Assembly: GCA_964242305.1 (NCBI GenBank) | Contig: CAXTBB010000020.1 | Coordinates: 1-64,000, forward strand | Origin: DATLGB01 sp964242305 | GTDB lineage: Bacteria; Actinomycetota; Thermoleophilia; Solirubrobacterales; Solirubrobacteraceae | Length of the DNA stretch: 64,000 nt | Reading direction: 5' to 3' | In this document: positions 23,627 to 32,554 of the stretch, one piece after another | Layout of the letters: each line of letters starts with the position of its first letter | Numbering within the stretch: the first letter of the stretch is position 1 | Notes under the pieces: model-generated | Told to the model about the DNA's origin: nothing | What the model saw: the letters and a program-made list of their open reading frames with translations, nothing else | Databases searched by the model: none | Translations under genes and position numbers: made by a program

Positions 23627-25679
23627 CGGTGCTTTCCTTTGCTGCGCGCGAACGCCGGCGTCCACCCCTGCGGCCGCGCCGGCGAGGCTTGGAGTCTAGC
23701 TCGTCGGTTTCCGTGTCTCCTGCGGGCCCGGTGGAGGCCTTGACCTCCTCCTCGGGCGGCGGCTCGAGCTGCGCCTCCACCCGGGCGGCGGCCCTCGGCT
23801 TGGCCTTCGCCTTCGCCCGGGGCGCCCGCGGCTTGGCCGGCCGGGGGGCGCGAGCGGCGCGTTTCTTGGCCGTCGCGATGCGCTCCTCCTCCTCCGGCGT
23901 GACGTCGATGAGGACGGCGGAGGCGGCGGTGCGGCCGGCCTCCTCGATGCGCACGAGCCGCTTGGAGCCCACGAACGGCCCGGCCCCCTTGACGGAGATG
24001 ATGTAGCCGTCGATCTTGGCGACGGCGTCGTCGACCTCGTACATGTGCGGCTCGACGATGTCGACGTGGACCTCGTCGCCGTCGGAGAACGGGACGGCGG
24101 CGGTCAGGACCTCCTCGCGCGACCCCTCCAGCGTGACGCGGAAGTGGTCGATCGGCAGCCCGTCGGAGCCCTCGAAGGAGAACCAGTGGCCGGTGTCGGC
24201 CTCCAGCGCGTGCAGCATGCGCGCGTTCTCGCCGATGAAGCGCGCCGTCACCTTCGGGTTGATGCGGACCAGGTAGGCCTCGGGGCCGTCCTTCGGCGCC
24301 TGCTTGACCAGCTCGCGCAACTTGCGATCGACCTCGATGGCGACCGTCTCCTCCGACTTGACCACGCCCTCCCCGTCGCAGGTCGGGCAGCCCTTGGTCA
24401 TGATCTCGCGCACGCCCTCCGTGACGTTCTGGCGCGTCATCTCGACCAGGCCGAGCGGCGAGATCTCGACCACGAAGGTCTTCGTGCGGTCCTCGTCCAA
24501 CGCCTTGCGCAGCGTCTTGAGCACGGCGTCGCGGTTGCGCGCCCGGGCCATGTCGATGAAGTCGATGACGATGATGCCGCCGATGTCGCGCAGCCGCAGC
24601 TGGTTGACGACCTCCTCGGCCGCCTCCAGGTTCGTCTTGGTGATCGTGTCCTCCAGGCGGGCGGACTTGCCGCGCCCGATGAACGACCCCGTGTTGACGT
24701 CGACGACCGTGAACGCCTCGGCGTACTCGATCAGCAGGTAGCCGCCCGACGGCAGGTCGACGCGCTTCTCGAGCATCCCCGAGATGACCTCCTCGACGCC
24801 GTAGGCCTCGAAGACGGGCTCGTCGGACTCCCACAGCTCGACCCGCTCGACCAGCTCAGGCGCGGTGCGGGTGAAGAAGGAGACCAGGCGCTGGTGCTGC
24901 TTGGGGTCGTCGACCACCGCGCGCTCGAAGTGCGCGGAGAAGATGTCGCGGACGACGCGGACCGAAAGGTCCGCCTCCTGGAAGACGAGGTCCGGCGCGC
25001 GCACCTCGCTGACGCGCTTCTCGACGACCTCGTTGAGCTTGAACAGGTACTGCAGCTCGCGTTCGAAGTCCTCGCGCCTGGCGCCGTGCGCCGCGGTGCG
25101 GACGATCGCGCCGCCGCCGCCGAGGTCGAGCTTGGCGGTCTCCTTGCGCAGGCGCGTGCGCTCCTTGTCCTCCAGGCGCCGGGACACGCCCACGCCCTCG
25201 CCCGTGGGCGCGTAGACCATGTAGCGGCCGGCGATGGTCAGCTCCATGCTCAACCGCGCGCCCTTGGTCTTCAGCGGGTCCTTGACGACCTGGCAGACGA
25301 CCTCCTGGCCCGGCTTGAGCAGGTCGGCGATCCCGGGGCCCTTGGTGCCCCGCCCGCGCTGGACCTTCTCCACGCCGGGCAGGACGATCTCGTCGACGTG
25401 CAGGAAGCCGTTCTTGTCCAGGCCGATGTCGACGAAGGCCGCCTCCAGGCCGGGCAGCACGTTGTCGACGACGCCCTTGTAGATGTTGCCGACGATGGAG
25501 CGGTTGCCACGGCGCTCGAGGTAGACCTCGGCGGCGCGGTAGCCCTTGGCGAGCTCAGGCCCGCCGCGGCGACGGCGGCCCCGCCGCCCGGTGTCGGTGG
25601 ACGCGTCCTTCGATTCGGCCTCCAGGATGGCGACGCGAGTCTCCTCGCGGTCCACGGTGACCAGCACTTGCTTTTGCAA
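23619..25679 (-). CDS. rng: Ribonuclease E/G family endoribonuclease
   Basis: 686 residues; single-strand endoribonuclease for rRNA maturation and mRNA turnover. Order: S1-like RNA-binding region (45-150; VGNIYKGVVDNVLPGLEAAFVDIG), 5'-sensor/RNase H-like region, catalytic metal site VIDFIDMARARNRD near 370, zinc-link CPTCDGEG near 435, and a basic Arg/Lys/Ala-rich tail that could bind RNA. The TTG start at 25679 is supported by GAGAGGA 12 nt upstream and the family start KQVLVTVD. The short N-terminus and single catalytic core lie between E. coli RNase G and actinobacterial RNase E. Next to rplU-rpmA as in many actinobacteria. Confidence 0.93.
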   Translation of the reverse strand: MQKQVLVTVDREETRVAILEAESKDASTDTGRRGRRRRGGPELAKGYRAAEVYLERRGNRSIVGNIYKGVVDNVLPGLEAAFVDIGLDKNGFLHVDEIVLPGVEKVQRGRGTKGPGIADLLKPGQEVVCQVVKDPLKTKGARLSMELTIAGRYMVYAPTGEGVGVSRRLEDKERTRLRKETAKLDLGGGGAIVRTAAHGARREDFERELQYLFKLNEVVEKRVSEVRAPDLVFQEADLSVRVVRDIFSAHFERAVVDDPKQHQRLVSFFTRTAPELVERVELWESDEPVFEAYGVEEVISGMLEKRVDLPSGGYLLIEYAEAFTVVDVNTGSFIGRGKSARLEDTITKTNLEAAEEVVNQLRLRDIGGIIVIDFIDMARARNRDAVLKTLRKALDEDRTKTFVVEISPLGLVEMTRQNVTEGVREIMTKGCPTCDGEGVVKSEETVAIEVDRKLRELVKQAPKDGPEAYLVRINPKVTARFIGENARMLHALEADTGHWFSFEGSDGLPIDHFRVTLEGSREEVLTAAVPFSDGDEVHVDIVEPHMYEVDDAVAKIDGYIISVKGAGPFVGSKRLVRIEEAGRTAASAVLIDVTPEEEERIATAKKRAARAPRPAKPRAPRAKAKAKPRAAARVEAQLEPPPEEEVKASTGPAGDTETDELDSKPRRRGRRGGRRRSRAAKESTDA

Positions 25680-25694
25680 AACGAGTCGTTCCTC

Positions 25695-26897
25695 TCATGC
25701 GACGATCCCCATCCTCGTCTTCAACGCTCCCGCCTCTTTGGCCTGCGCGGCGATGCTCTGCAGCAGGCCGAGGGCGAGGAACGTGACGAGCATCGACGAT
25801 CCGCCGTAGCTCAACAACGGTGCCGGGATGCCCGTGATGGGCATGATCCCGACCGTCATCCCGACGTTGACGAAGATCTGGAAGAGCAGCATCACGGTGA
25901 TGCCGCCGGCGATCAGCGCGCCGAACAGGTTCTTCGCCTGCGTGAGGATGTGCAACCCGCGCCATAACAACAGCGCGTACAGGGACAGCACTACCGCGGC
26001 TCCGGCGAACCCGTAGGTCTCGCCGACCACCGCGAAGATGAAGTCGGTGTGGTGCTCGGGCAGGAAGTTCAGCCCGGTCTGGGTGGCGTGGGCGACGCCG
26101 CGCCCCGTCTTCTCGCCCGCACCGATGGCGATCTTGGACTGCTGCTGCTGGTAGCCCTCCTTGCCCCCCACGTCCGACGGGTGCAGGAACGACGTCAGGC
26201 GATCCACCTGGTACTGCTTGAGCGGGTGGACGCCGACCGCCGGGAGCGCGACCAGGGTCAGCGCGATGGCGATCGCCCCGAGGGCGCCGAGCGCGGCGAA
26301 GTGCCGCCACGGCAGCCCGGCCACGAACAGCAGGCCGAGCGTCCCGGCGATGTAGACCAGCGCCGACCCGAGGTCGGGCTGGGCCATGACCAGCATGGCC
26401 GGGAACAGCCCCAGCAGCATCACCCGCGCCGTGGTCTGGCGACTGGCCGGCCCGCGCAGGCGGTCGACCAGGAACGCCGAGATGCAGACCACCAGCAGGA
26501 CCTTGCCCAGCTCGGACGGCTGCAGGTTGAAGACGGGCGTGTGGATCCAGCGCTTGGAGCCCTTCGTCGCCGTCCCCAGCAGGTAGACGACGACGATGCT
26601 GGCCAGCATGAAGCCGTAGAGCGGATAGCGCAGCTCGCGCAGGCGCGAGTAGTCCAGCCGCGAGCAGCCGTACATGAGCACCAGCCCGACGGCGGCGAAG
26701 CCGATCTGGCGGTAGACGTAGTAGTACGGCGAGCCGGCGATGTCGTCCGCCGTGGCGCCCTTGATCGCGATCACGGAGCAGATGACGAGCCCGATCGCGG
26801 CCAGCATGAGCAGCGGGTCGACACGCAGGCGCAGCTGGCGCGGCACGAGCGGCGGCGGCGGCTCGGACGCCGGGCGGATGGGAGTGGTCGGGCTCAA
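25695..26897 (-). CDS. rodA: Rod-shape peptidoglycan polymerase RodA (SEDS family)
   Basis: 400 residues, about ten membrane segments. SEDS glycosyltransferase that polymerises lipid II with its partner PBP2. Family motifs: NLQPSELGKVLLVV, MAQPDLGSALVY, GYQQQQSKIAIGAG, FLPEHHTDFIFAVVGE (catalytic Asp region) and PAPLLSYGGSSML. The TTG start overlaps the mrdA stop (TTGA). Rng follows. Confidence 0.95.
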   Translation of the reverse strand: MSPTTPIRPASEPPPPLVPRQLRLRVDPLLMLAAIGLVICSVIAIKGATADDIAGSPYYYVYRQIGFAAVGLVLMYGCSRLDYSRLRELRYPLYGFMLASIVVVYLLGTATKGSKRWIHTPVFNLQPSELGKVLLVVCISAFLVDRLRGPASRQTTARVMLLGLFPAMLVMAQPDLGSALVYIAGTLGLLFVAGLPWRHFAALGALGAIAIALTLVALPAVGVHPLKQYQVDRLTSFLHPSDVGGKEGYQQQQSKIAIGAGEKTGRGVAHATQTGLNFLPEHHTDFIFAVVGETYGFAGAAVVLSLYALLLWRGLHILTQAKNLFGALIAGGITVMLLFQIFVNVGMTVGIMPITGIPAPLLSYGGSSMLVTFLALGLLQSIAAQAKEAGALKTRMGIVA

Positions 26898-29044
26898 AAG
26901 GTCGTGGATTCGCCGGGCTTGCAGGCGCGCGGGTCCTTGTCGTACCAGGTCTGCATGATGGCGCACACCGTCGGGGCCGCTGCCTCGGCGCCGAAGCCGC
27001 CCCGCTCGATGGTCGCCGCGACCACGATCGGCCGCGACGGGTTGGGCACGAAGCCGACGTACCAGGACTGGTCGCCGTCGTTGCCGCGCTCGGCCGTGCC
27101 GGTCTTGCCGTAGATGTCGAGGTCGGTGTTCTTGAAGACGGGCTCGGACGTGCCGCCGGGCGAGGTCGCCGCCTCCTTGAGGCCCTGCAGGATCGTCGCG
27201 CGGGTCGTCTCGGAGAGGTCGATCTTGCGGCGGGCGGGGGCGCGCAGCTTCTGCTGGAGGCGGCCCTGGCCGTCCTGGACCTCGCGGCCGAGGTGCGGGC
27301 GGACGATCGTGCCGCCGTTCTCCATCGCCGCGTAGGCGACCGCCATCTGCAGCGGCGTGGCCTGCAGGTAGCCCTGGCCGACGGCGAGGTTGACGTTGTT
27401 GCCCAGCGTCCACGGGTCCTCGAAGCCGCCGCAGGTGAACAGCGCTTGGGTGGTGTGCGGCGTGATGTTCGCGCGCTTGGTGCACCGGACGTACTTCGCG
27501 TTCTCACGGTTGACGTAGGCGCGGTCGGGCACGAGGCCGCCGTACTCGCCGGGCAGGTCGATCTTCGTCGTGTGGCCGAGGCCGAGGCGCTTGGCCCAGG
27601 TCTGCAGCACCTGCCCCTTGAGGCCGTTCATCCGGGCGCCGAGCGTGTAGAAGAACACGTCGGAGGACACCTTCAGCGCCTGGACGATGTTGATGGTCCC
27701 GTTGCGGGCGTCGCCGGCGTTCTTGAACGTAGTGGAGCCGTACGTCACGAAGCCGGGGTCGGTGATGGTGTCGGAGGGGGTGATGAGGCCGCTCTGGAGC
27801 GCTGCCGTGGCCGTGATCAGCTTGAAGGTCGAGCCGGTCGGATAGAGGCCGTCGATGGCGCGGTTGAGCAGCGGCTTGCCCGCCTCGTCGGAGTTGAGCT
27901 CGTCGTACTTCTCCTGGCTGATCGGCTTGGCGAACAGGTTCGCGTCGAAGCTCGGGTAGGAGCCGAGCGCGAGGATCTCGCCGGTGCGCGGGTCCATCGC
28001 CACGAACGCGCCCGGCTTGCCGCCGCCGTACTGCTCGATCGCCTCCGTCGCCTTCTTCTGGAGGTCGTAGTCGATCGTCAGCTCGAGCTGCTGGCCCTGC
28101 TGGGGCTTGACCTCGCGGACGCGGCAGCGGACGGGGTCGTCGCAGGGCTGGCCGAGCGAGTCGACGACCTGGCGGTAGTAGCCGTCCTGCCCGCGCAGGA
28201 ACTGGTCGTAGGTCTCCTCGACGCCGTCCTTGCCGATCCGCTCGCCCTCCTTGACGTTGCGGTAGCGCTTCTCCTTGAGCTCCTGCGGCGAGATCTCGCG
28301 CAGCGTCCCGAACAGATGGGCGCCGATGTCCTTGTGCGGGTAGTCGCGCAGGTACTGGAGCTCCGGCTTGACGCCGGGGAACTCGTCCTGGCGCTCGAGC
28401 AGGTAGTTGTAGGCCGGCTTGCCGATGTCGGTCTTGACGGTGACCGCGGCGTACGGCGTCAGCGCGACCTGCTGGATGACGCGGCGGTGGATCGTGCGCG
28501 GCGACTCGTCGAGCACGCGCCCCAGGCGCCGGTACAGGCTGCGCACCTTCCGGTCGGCGGGCAGCGGTGGCACCGCCACCGGCCGGATCTTGTTGGCGGC
28601 GCGCTTCAGGCGCCTGCGCTCGCGCTTCTGGGACGGCGTCAGCCGGCGCGCCTGGCCCTTGCGCCGCAGCGCCCGGAAGCGGTCGGCGGCCCCAAGGCGA
28701 ACGCGCTCGGCGGCCGACAGGCGCCTCCCGTAGGCCTGGGCCAGGGTCAGCTCCGCCTGCGGCAGCTCGCCAGGCAGGATCTGCGCGACGGCCGCCTGGC
28801 GGGTCTTGACCAGCGTGATGCCGTTGCGGTCCACGATGTTCCCGCGCGGCGCGTCGATGCGGATCTTGCGGACGCGGTTCTGCGCGGCCTGGGAGACGTA
28901 GCTCTCGCCCGACAGGACCTCCAGGAACCACAGCCGGAAGAAGAGCGCGGCGAACAGGACGAACGCGGTGCCGCCGAGGATGGCGACACGGCGCGCCAGC
29001 TGCGGCGACATCGTCGGGCGGCGTTCCTCGAGCTGCGGGGGCAT
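26894..29044 (-). CDS. mrdA: Penicillin-binding protein 2 (MrdA)
   Basis: 716 residues; class B transpeptidase of the elongasome. One N-terminal membrane segment (near 20-38), PBP dimerisation domain, then the transpeptidase: SxxK as STFK near 420, SSD as second motif and KTG in YGKTGTAE. Compared with E. coli PBP2 it carries a basic insertion of about 100 residues near 80-180 (RRKGQARRLTPSQKRERRRLKR). The start overlaps the mreD stop by one base (TGATG). Confidence 0.94.
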   Translation of the reverse strand: MPPQLEERRPTMSPQLARRVAILGGTAFVLFAALFFRLWFLEVLSGESYVSQAAQNRVRKIRIDAPRGNIVDRNGITLVKTRQAAVAQILPGELPQAELTLAQAYGRRLSAAERVRLGAADRFRALRRKGQARRLTPSQKRERRRLKRAANKIRPVAVPPLPADRKVRSLYRRLGRVLDESPRTIHRRVIQQVALTPYAAVTVKTDIGKPAYNYLLERQDEFPGVKPELQYLRDYPHKDIGAHLFGTLREISPQELKEKRYRNVKEGERIGKDGVEETYDQFLRGQDGYYRQVVDSLGQPCDDPVRCRVREVKPQQGQQLELTIDYDLQKKATEAIEQYGGGKPGAFVAMDPRTGEILALGSYPSFDANLFAKPISQEKYDELNSDEAGKPLLNRAIDGLYPTGSTFKLITATAALQSGLITPSDTITDPGFVTYGSTTFKNAGDARNGTINIVQALKVSSDVFFYTLGARMNGLKGQVLQTWAKRLGLGHTTKIDLPGEYGGLVPDRAYVNRENAKYVRCTKRANITPHTTQALFTCGGFEDPWTLGNNVNLAVGQGYLQATPLQMAVAYAAMENGGTIVRPHLGREVQDGQGRLQQKLRAPARRKIDLSETTRATILQGLKEAATSPGGTSEPVFKNTDLDIYGKTGTAERGNDGDQSWYVGFVPNPSRPIVVAATIERGGFGAEAAAPTVCAIMQTWYDKDPRACKPGESTTF

Positions 29045-29610
29045 CAGGAGCGCGTGAGCGGCGAGAGGCCGCCGGTGGTGTACGCGCGGCGCCGGCGGCG
29101 GCGCGGGTCGTCGGGCAGGAACGGGAGCAGGACGCGGCGCACGGCGGCGTGCACGGGCAGCGCCAGCAGCGTCCCCAGGACGATGCCGAGCAGGATGTCG
29201 CGCAGCAGCAGCAGGCTCATGGGGACGTCGACGCCGAGCAGGAACTGCAGGACCGCGAAGCCGAAGGTGGCCACGGCGGCGGCGGCGGCGCCGACGGCCA
29301 TGGGCACGAGGCCGTGGGCGGGGTCGCGCAGCTCGCGCAGGCGGCCGGCGCCGTAGCCGATCGACACCAGCAGCAGCGAGGAGACGCCCAGGGTCTGCAG
29401 CAGCGCGAGGTCGAGCAGCAGCCCGACCGCGAAGCCGAACGCCGCGCCGGTCAGCGAGCCGCACAGCAGGCCGACCGCGGCGACCATCAGCGGCGTCAGG
29501 TCGGGCGAGACGCCGAAGACCTCGATCTGCGAGAGGGCGGCGACCTGGAGCACGACGCCGGCCAGCACGAGGCCGGCCAGCCGGGCGTAGAGGGCTGGCT
29601 CGGGGGTCAC
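29044..29610 (-). CDS. mreD: Rod shape-determining protein MreD
   Basis: 188 residues, five or six membrane helices with the MreD pattern (SPDLTPLMVAAVGLLCGSLTGAAFGFAVGLLLDLA) and a basic cytoplasmic tail. It anchors the MreBC complex in the membrane. GTG start overlaps the mreC stop as GTGA. Confidence 0.9.
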   Translation of the reverse strand: MTPEPALYARLAGLVLAGVVLQVAALSQIEVFGVSPDLTPLMVAAVGLLCGSLTGAAFGFAVGLLLDLALLQTLGVSSLLLVSIGYGAGRLRELRDPAHGLVPMAVGAAAAAVATFGFAVLQFLLGVDVPMSLLLLRDILLGIVLGTLLALPVHAAVRRVLLPFLPDDPRRRRRRAYTTGGLSPLTRS

Positions 29611-30491
29611 GGCGTCAGGTCCGTGCTGGCCACAGTGGTCGGCGCCTGGCGCTTGGTCAGGACCTCGACCCACTCGAGCGTGCCCAGGTCCACCGCCGGC
29701 TTGACCTCGATGCGGCTGTCGAGGTTGCCGTCCCCCGCCTGGATCTTGGAGACGGTGCCGACGAGCTGGTCGCGGGGGTAGAACGACGGCAGCTTGAGGT
29801 TGTTGGACCCGGAGGTGACGACGCGATCGCCGCGGCTGATGTTGCCCGCGTTCTGCACGAAGCGCAGCTGCAGCTGGCCGGGGCGGTTGGGGTCCGGGCC
29901 GACGAAGGTCTGCTGGCCCGACCCGAGCACCTTCACGCCGGTCCCGAAGGACTCGTCGGTGATCAGGGTGACCTGCGAGGCGCCGCGGGTGACGTTGGAG
30001 ACGCGGCCGACGAGGCCGTCGCCGTTGATGACCGGCTGATTGAGCCGGACGCCGGCGCTCGAGCCCTTGTCGATGATCACGTGGGAGCCGTACAGCGTCG
30101 CGCTGCGCGAGATCACCAGCGCGGGCACGGGAGCGAGGTCGTCCGTGCCGGACTCGTTGATCTGGAGCAGGCCCTTGAGCTGCTTGTTGGTCGTGCTCTC
30201 CGACTGCAGCTCGGTGACCTGCTTGGTCAGCGTCTGGTTCTCCTTCTTGAGCTTGTCGCGCTCCTTCTTGGCGTCGAAGGTGTCGCCGACCCAGCCGAAC
30301 AGGTCGCGGACCGGCTTGAGCGCGCGGTGGGCGCCCTCCTGGACGGGCCCCAGGAAGCTCAGGGTGCCGCGCTGGGCGGAGTGCAGCCCGCCGCCGGAGC
30401 CCTCGCCGAAGTAGACGGTCAGCAGCAGCAGCGACGCGATGACGAACGCCGCCAGGGTCAGGCGCCGTCGGCGGACCTGCTTGTCGTACAT
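29607..30491 (-). CDS. mreC: Rod shape-determining protein MreC
   Basis: 294 residues: one N-terminal membrane segment, a coiled coil (70-110, KKERDKLKKENQTLTKQVTELQSE), and the two-lobed beta domain with VIISRS, DKGSSAGVRLNQPVINGDGLVGRV and SGSNNLKLPSFYPRDQLVGTV. Scaffold linking MreB to PBP2/RodA. It begins 6 nt after mreB. Confidence 0.94.
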   Translation of the reverse strand: MYDKQVRRRRLTLAAFVIASLLLLTVYFGEGSGGGLHSAQRGTLSFLGPVQEGAHRALKPVRDLFGWVGDTFDAKKERDKLKKENQTLTKQVTELQSESTTNKQLKGLLQINESGTDDLAPVPALVISRSATLYGSHVIIDKGSSAGVRLNQPVINGDGLVGRVSNVTRGASQVTLITDESFGTGVKVLGSGQQTFVGPDPNRPGQLQLRFVQNAGNISRGDRVVTSGSNNLKLPSFYPRDQLVGTVSKIQAGDGNLDSRIEVKPAVDLGTLEWVEVLTKRQAPTTVASTDLTP

Positions 30492-30497
30492 GGCGGC

Positions 30498-31565
30498 CTA
30501 CCGGCGACCGGCGGTCTGGCGCCGCTGGCTGCGGCCGTTGGAGCCGCGGTTGGACCGGTGGATCGCCTCGAACTCCTCCAGCGAGCGCCCGGAGCCGACC
30601 GCGACGCACGTCAGCGGCGACTCGGCGCGGTGCGCGGGCATCTGGGTCTCCTCGCGCAGGCGCTCGTCCAGGTTCTGCAGCAGCGATCCGCCACCCGCGA
30701 GCATGATGCCGCGGTCCATGATGTCCGAGGCCAGCTCGGGCGGCGTGCGATCCAGGGTCTCCTTGATGGCGTCGATGATCTGCACGAGCGGCTCCTCGAG
30801 CGCGGCGCGGACCTCCTCCGAGGTCAGCACGACGGTCTTGGGCAGCCCGGAGACGAGGTCACGACCCCGGATCTCCGCCTGGACCTCCTCCTGGAGGGGG
30901 TAGGCGGAACCGATCTCCAGTTTCACTTCCTCGGCCGTCTGCTGGCCGATCAGGAGCTTGTACTCCCGCTTGACGTAGTTGATGATCGACTCGTCCAGCT
31001 CGTCTCCGCCGATGCGGATGGACTGGCTGACGACGATGCCGCCGAGGCTGATGACGGCGACCTCGGAGGTGCCGCCGCCGATGTCGACGACCATGTTGCC
31101 CGTGGGCTCCCCGACCGGCAGGCCGGCGCCGATGGCCGCGGCCATCGGCTCCTCGATCAGGTAGGCCTGGCGCGCGCCGGCGCTCAGGCACGCCTCTTCC
31201 ACCGCGCGCTTCTCCACGCCGGTCACGCCGGACGGCACGCAGACCACCACGCGCGGGTGCGCCCAGCGGTTCTGGTGCACCTTCTGGATGAAGTGCCGGA
31301 GCATCTCCTCGGTGACGTCGAAGTCGGCGATGACCCCGTCCTTGAGCGGCCGGATGGCCTGGATCGTCCCCGGGGTGCGGCCGAGCATGCGCTTGGCCTC
31401 GATGCCGACGGCGTGGACCTCGCCCGTGCGGCTGTCGATGGCGACCACGGACGGCTCGGACAGCACGATGCCGCGCCCGCGCACATAGACGAGCGTGTTG
31501 GCCGTGCCGAGGTCGACCGCCATGTCGCGGCCGCCCATGCCCGTGAGGTACCCGAGGAAGCCCAT
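30498..31565 (-). CDS. mreB: Actin-like cytoskeletal protein MreB
   Basis: 355 residues. Actin-fold nucleotide site: AVDLGTANTLVYVRGRG (phosphate 1), VVDIGGGTSEVAVISLGGIV (phosphate 2), MLAGGGSLLQNLD (adenosine). An unusual basic C-terminal tail of about 20 residues (HRSNRGSNGRSQRRQTAGRR) extends beyond the normal end. A TAGACT hexamer made from the maf stop lies 43 nt upstream of the ATG, so the mre cluster may have its own promoter. Confidence 0.97.
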   Translation of the reverse strand: MGFLGYLTGMGGRDMAVDLGTANTLVYVRGRGIVLSEPSVVAIDSRTGEVHAVGIEAKRMLGRTPGTIQAIRPLKDGVIADFDVTEEMLRHFIQKVHQNRWAHPRVVVCVPSGVTGVEKRAVEEACLSAGARQAYLIEEPMAAAIGAGLPVGEPTGNMVVDIGGGTSEVAVISLGGIVVSQSIRIGGDELDESIINYVKREYKLLIGQQTAEEVKLEIGSAYPLQEEVQAEIRGRDLVSGLPKTVVLTSEEVRAALEEPLVQIIDAIKETLDRTPPELASDIMDRGIMLAGGGSLLQNLDERLREETQMPAHRAESPLTCVAVGSGRSLEEFEAIHRSNRGSNGRSQRRQTAGRR

Positions 31566-31608
31566 ACGTGATTGCGCGGCTTCCGATGACGGTCCCCGCG
31601 TGGCGCCG

Positions 31609-31614
31609 AGTCTA
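31609..31614 (-). promoter_or_regulatory. Candidate -10 of the mre cluster (TAGACT)
   Basis: TAGACT begins with the maf stop codon (31612-31614). The leader to the mreB ATG would be about 36 nt, longer than at the other genes. Confidence 0.3.
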
Positions 31615-32133
31615 GCGTTCGGTCAGGACCTGCCACCCCAAAAGATCCAGCAAAGCGGCGACGGGGAGCCCGACGACGTTGAGGTAGTCGCCGCGAATGC
31701 CGCGGACGAGCGCGGCGCCCTTGCCCTGGATGGCGTAGCCGCCCGCCCGGCCCTGCCATTCGCCGGTGCTGACGTACCAGTCGACGAGGTCCTCGATCGG
31801 TCGGAACGTGACCTCGGTGGTGACGGTGATCCCGTCCCCCTCGTAGACCAGGCCCGAGACCACGCGGTGGGTCCGGTCACTGAGGTCGAGGAGGGTCTGG
31901 CGCGCGTCGTCGGCGGTCGGCGGTTTCCCGTAGATGCGGTCGTTGGCGGCGACGAGCGTGTCGACGCCGAGCGTGTTGAGCCGGTCGCCGGCCTTGCGGC
32001 GGGCGTTCTCCAGCGCCACCTGGCCGGGATCGCCTTCGGTCAGCTCGGCGACGTGGCTCGGCTCGACGGCGTGGTCGATGCCGAGCTGCGTCAGGATCGC
32101 CGTCCGCTGCGGCGAGCGGCTGGCGAGGATCAG
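31612..32133 (-). CDS. maf: Maf-like nucleotide pyrophosphatase
   Basis: 173 residues from a presumed CTG start at 32133. Maf proteins hydrolyse modified or canonical pyrimidine NTPs to NMPs. Family start LILASRSPQRTAIL, then DTLVAANDRIYGKP (metal-binding), ARQTLLDLSDRTHRVVSGL, and GGYAIQGKGAALVRGIRGDYLNVVGLP. No ATG, GTG or TTG is in frame near the family N-terminus; the CTG overlaps the ndk stop as CTGA. The Asp usual in TVV..D is replaced in VAANDRI, where Asp is kept one position along. Confidence 0.85.
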   Translation of the reverse strand: MILASRSPQRTAILTQLGIDHAVEPSHVAELTEGDPGQVALENARRKAGDRLNTLGVDTLVAANDRIYGKPPTADDARQTLLDLSDRTHRVVSGLVYEGDGITVTTEVTFRPIEDLVDWYVSTGEWQGRAGGYAIQGKGAALVRGIRGDYLNVVGLPVAALLDLLGWQVLTER

Positions 32134-32540
32134 CCGCCCGGGAAGAACAGCCCGGCCTCGCGCTGGCCCGACTCCGGCGAGTCCGAGCCGTGGACCATGT
32201 TGGTGCCGACCTGGATGGCGTAGTCGCCGCGGATGGAACCGGTGGTGGCCTCCAGCGGGTTGGTGGCGCCGATGACCTGGCGGGCGGCCTTGATGGCGTC
32301 CTCGCCCTCGAGCACCAGCGCGACGAGCGGGCCGGAGGTGATGAACTCGACGAGCTCCCCGAAGAACGGCTTGCCGTCGTGCTCGGCGTAGTGCTCCTTG
32401 GCCGTGCCTTCGGTCAGCGTCAGCTTCTGGAGCTGGAGGATGCGCAGGCCCTTGCGCTCGAAGCGAGCGATGATCTCCCCGGTGAGGCCCCGCGCGAACG
32501 CGTCGGGCTTGACGAGGATCAGTGTCTGTTCGATAGCCAT
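32130..32540 (-). CDS. ndk: Nucleoside diphosphate kinase
   Basis: 136 residues; exchanges gamma-phosphate between NTPs and NDPs through phospho-His. Signature NMVHGSDSPESGQRE with the active His; TLILVKPDAFARGLTGEI start. The ATG lies 11 nt after the previous gene's stop, with TAGCCT 8 nt upstream. Confidence 0.98.
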   Translation of the reverse strand: MAIEQTLILVKPDAFARGLTGEIIARFERKGLRILQLQKLTLTEGTAKEHYAEHDGKPFFGELVEFITSGPLVALVLEGEDAIKAARQVIGATNPLEATTGSIRGDYAIQVGTNMVHGSDSPESGQREAGLFFPGG

Positions 32541-32548
32541 TGCCCGTC

Positions 32549-32554
32549 AGGCTA
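32549..32554 (-). promoter_or_regulatory. Candidate -10 of ndk built from the upstream TAG stop
   Basis: TAGCCT begins with the stop codon of the zinc-ribbon gene (32552-32554) and ends 8 nt before the ndk ATG. Same hexamer and nearly the same spacing as proB/proA. Confidence 0.45.
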
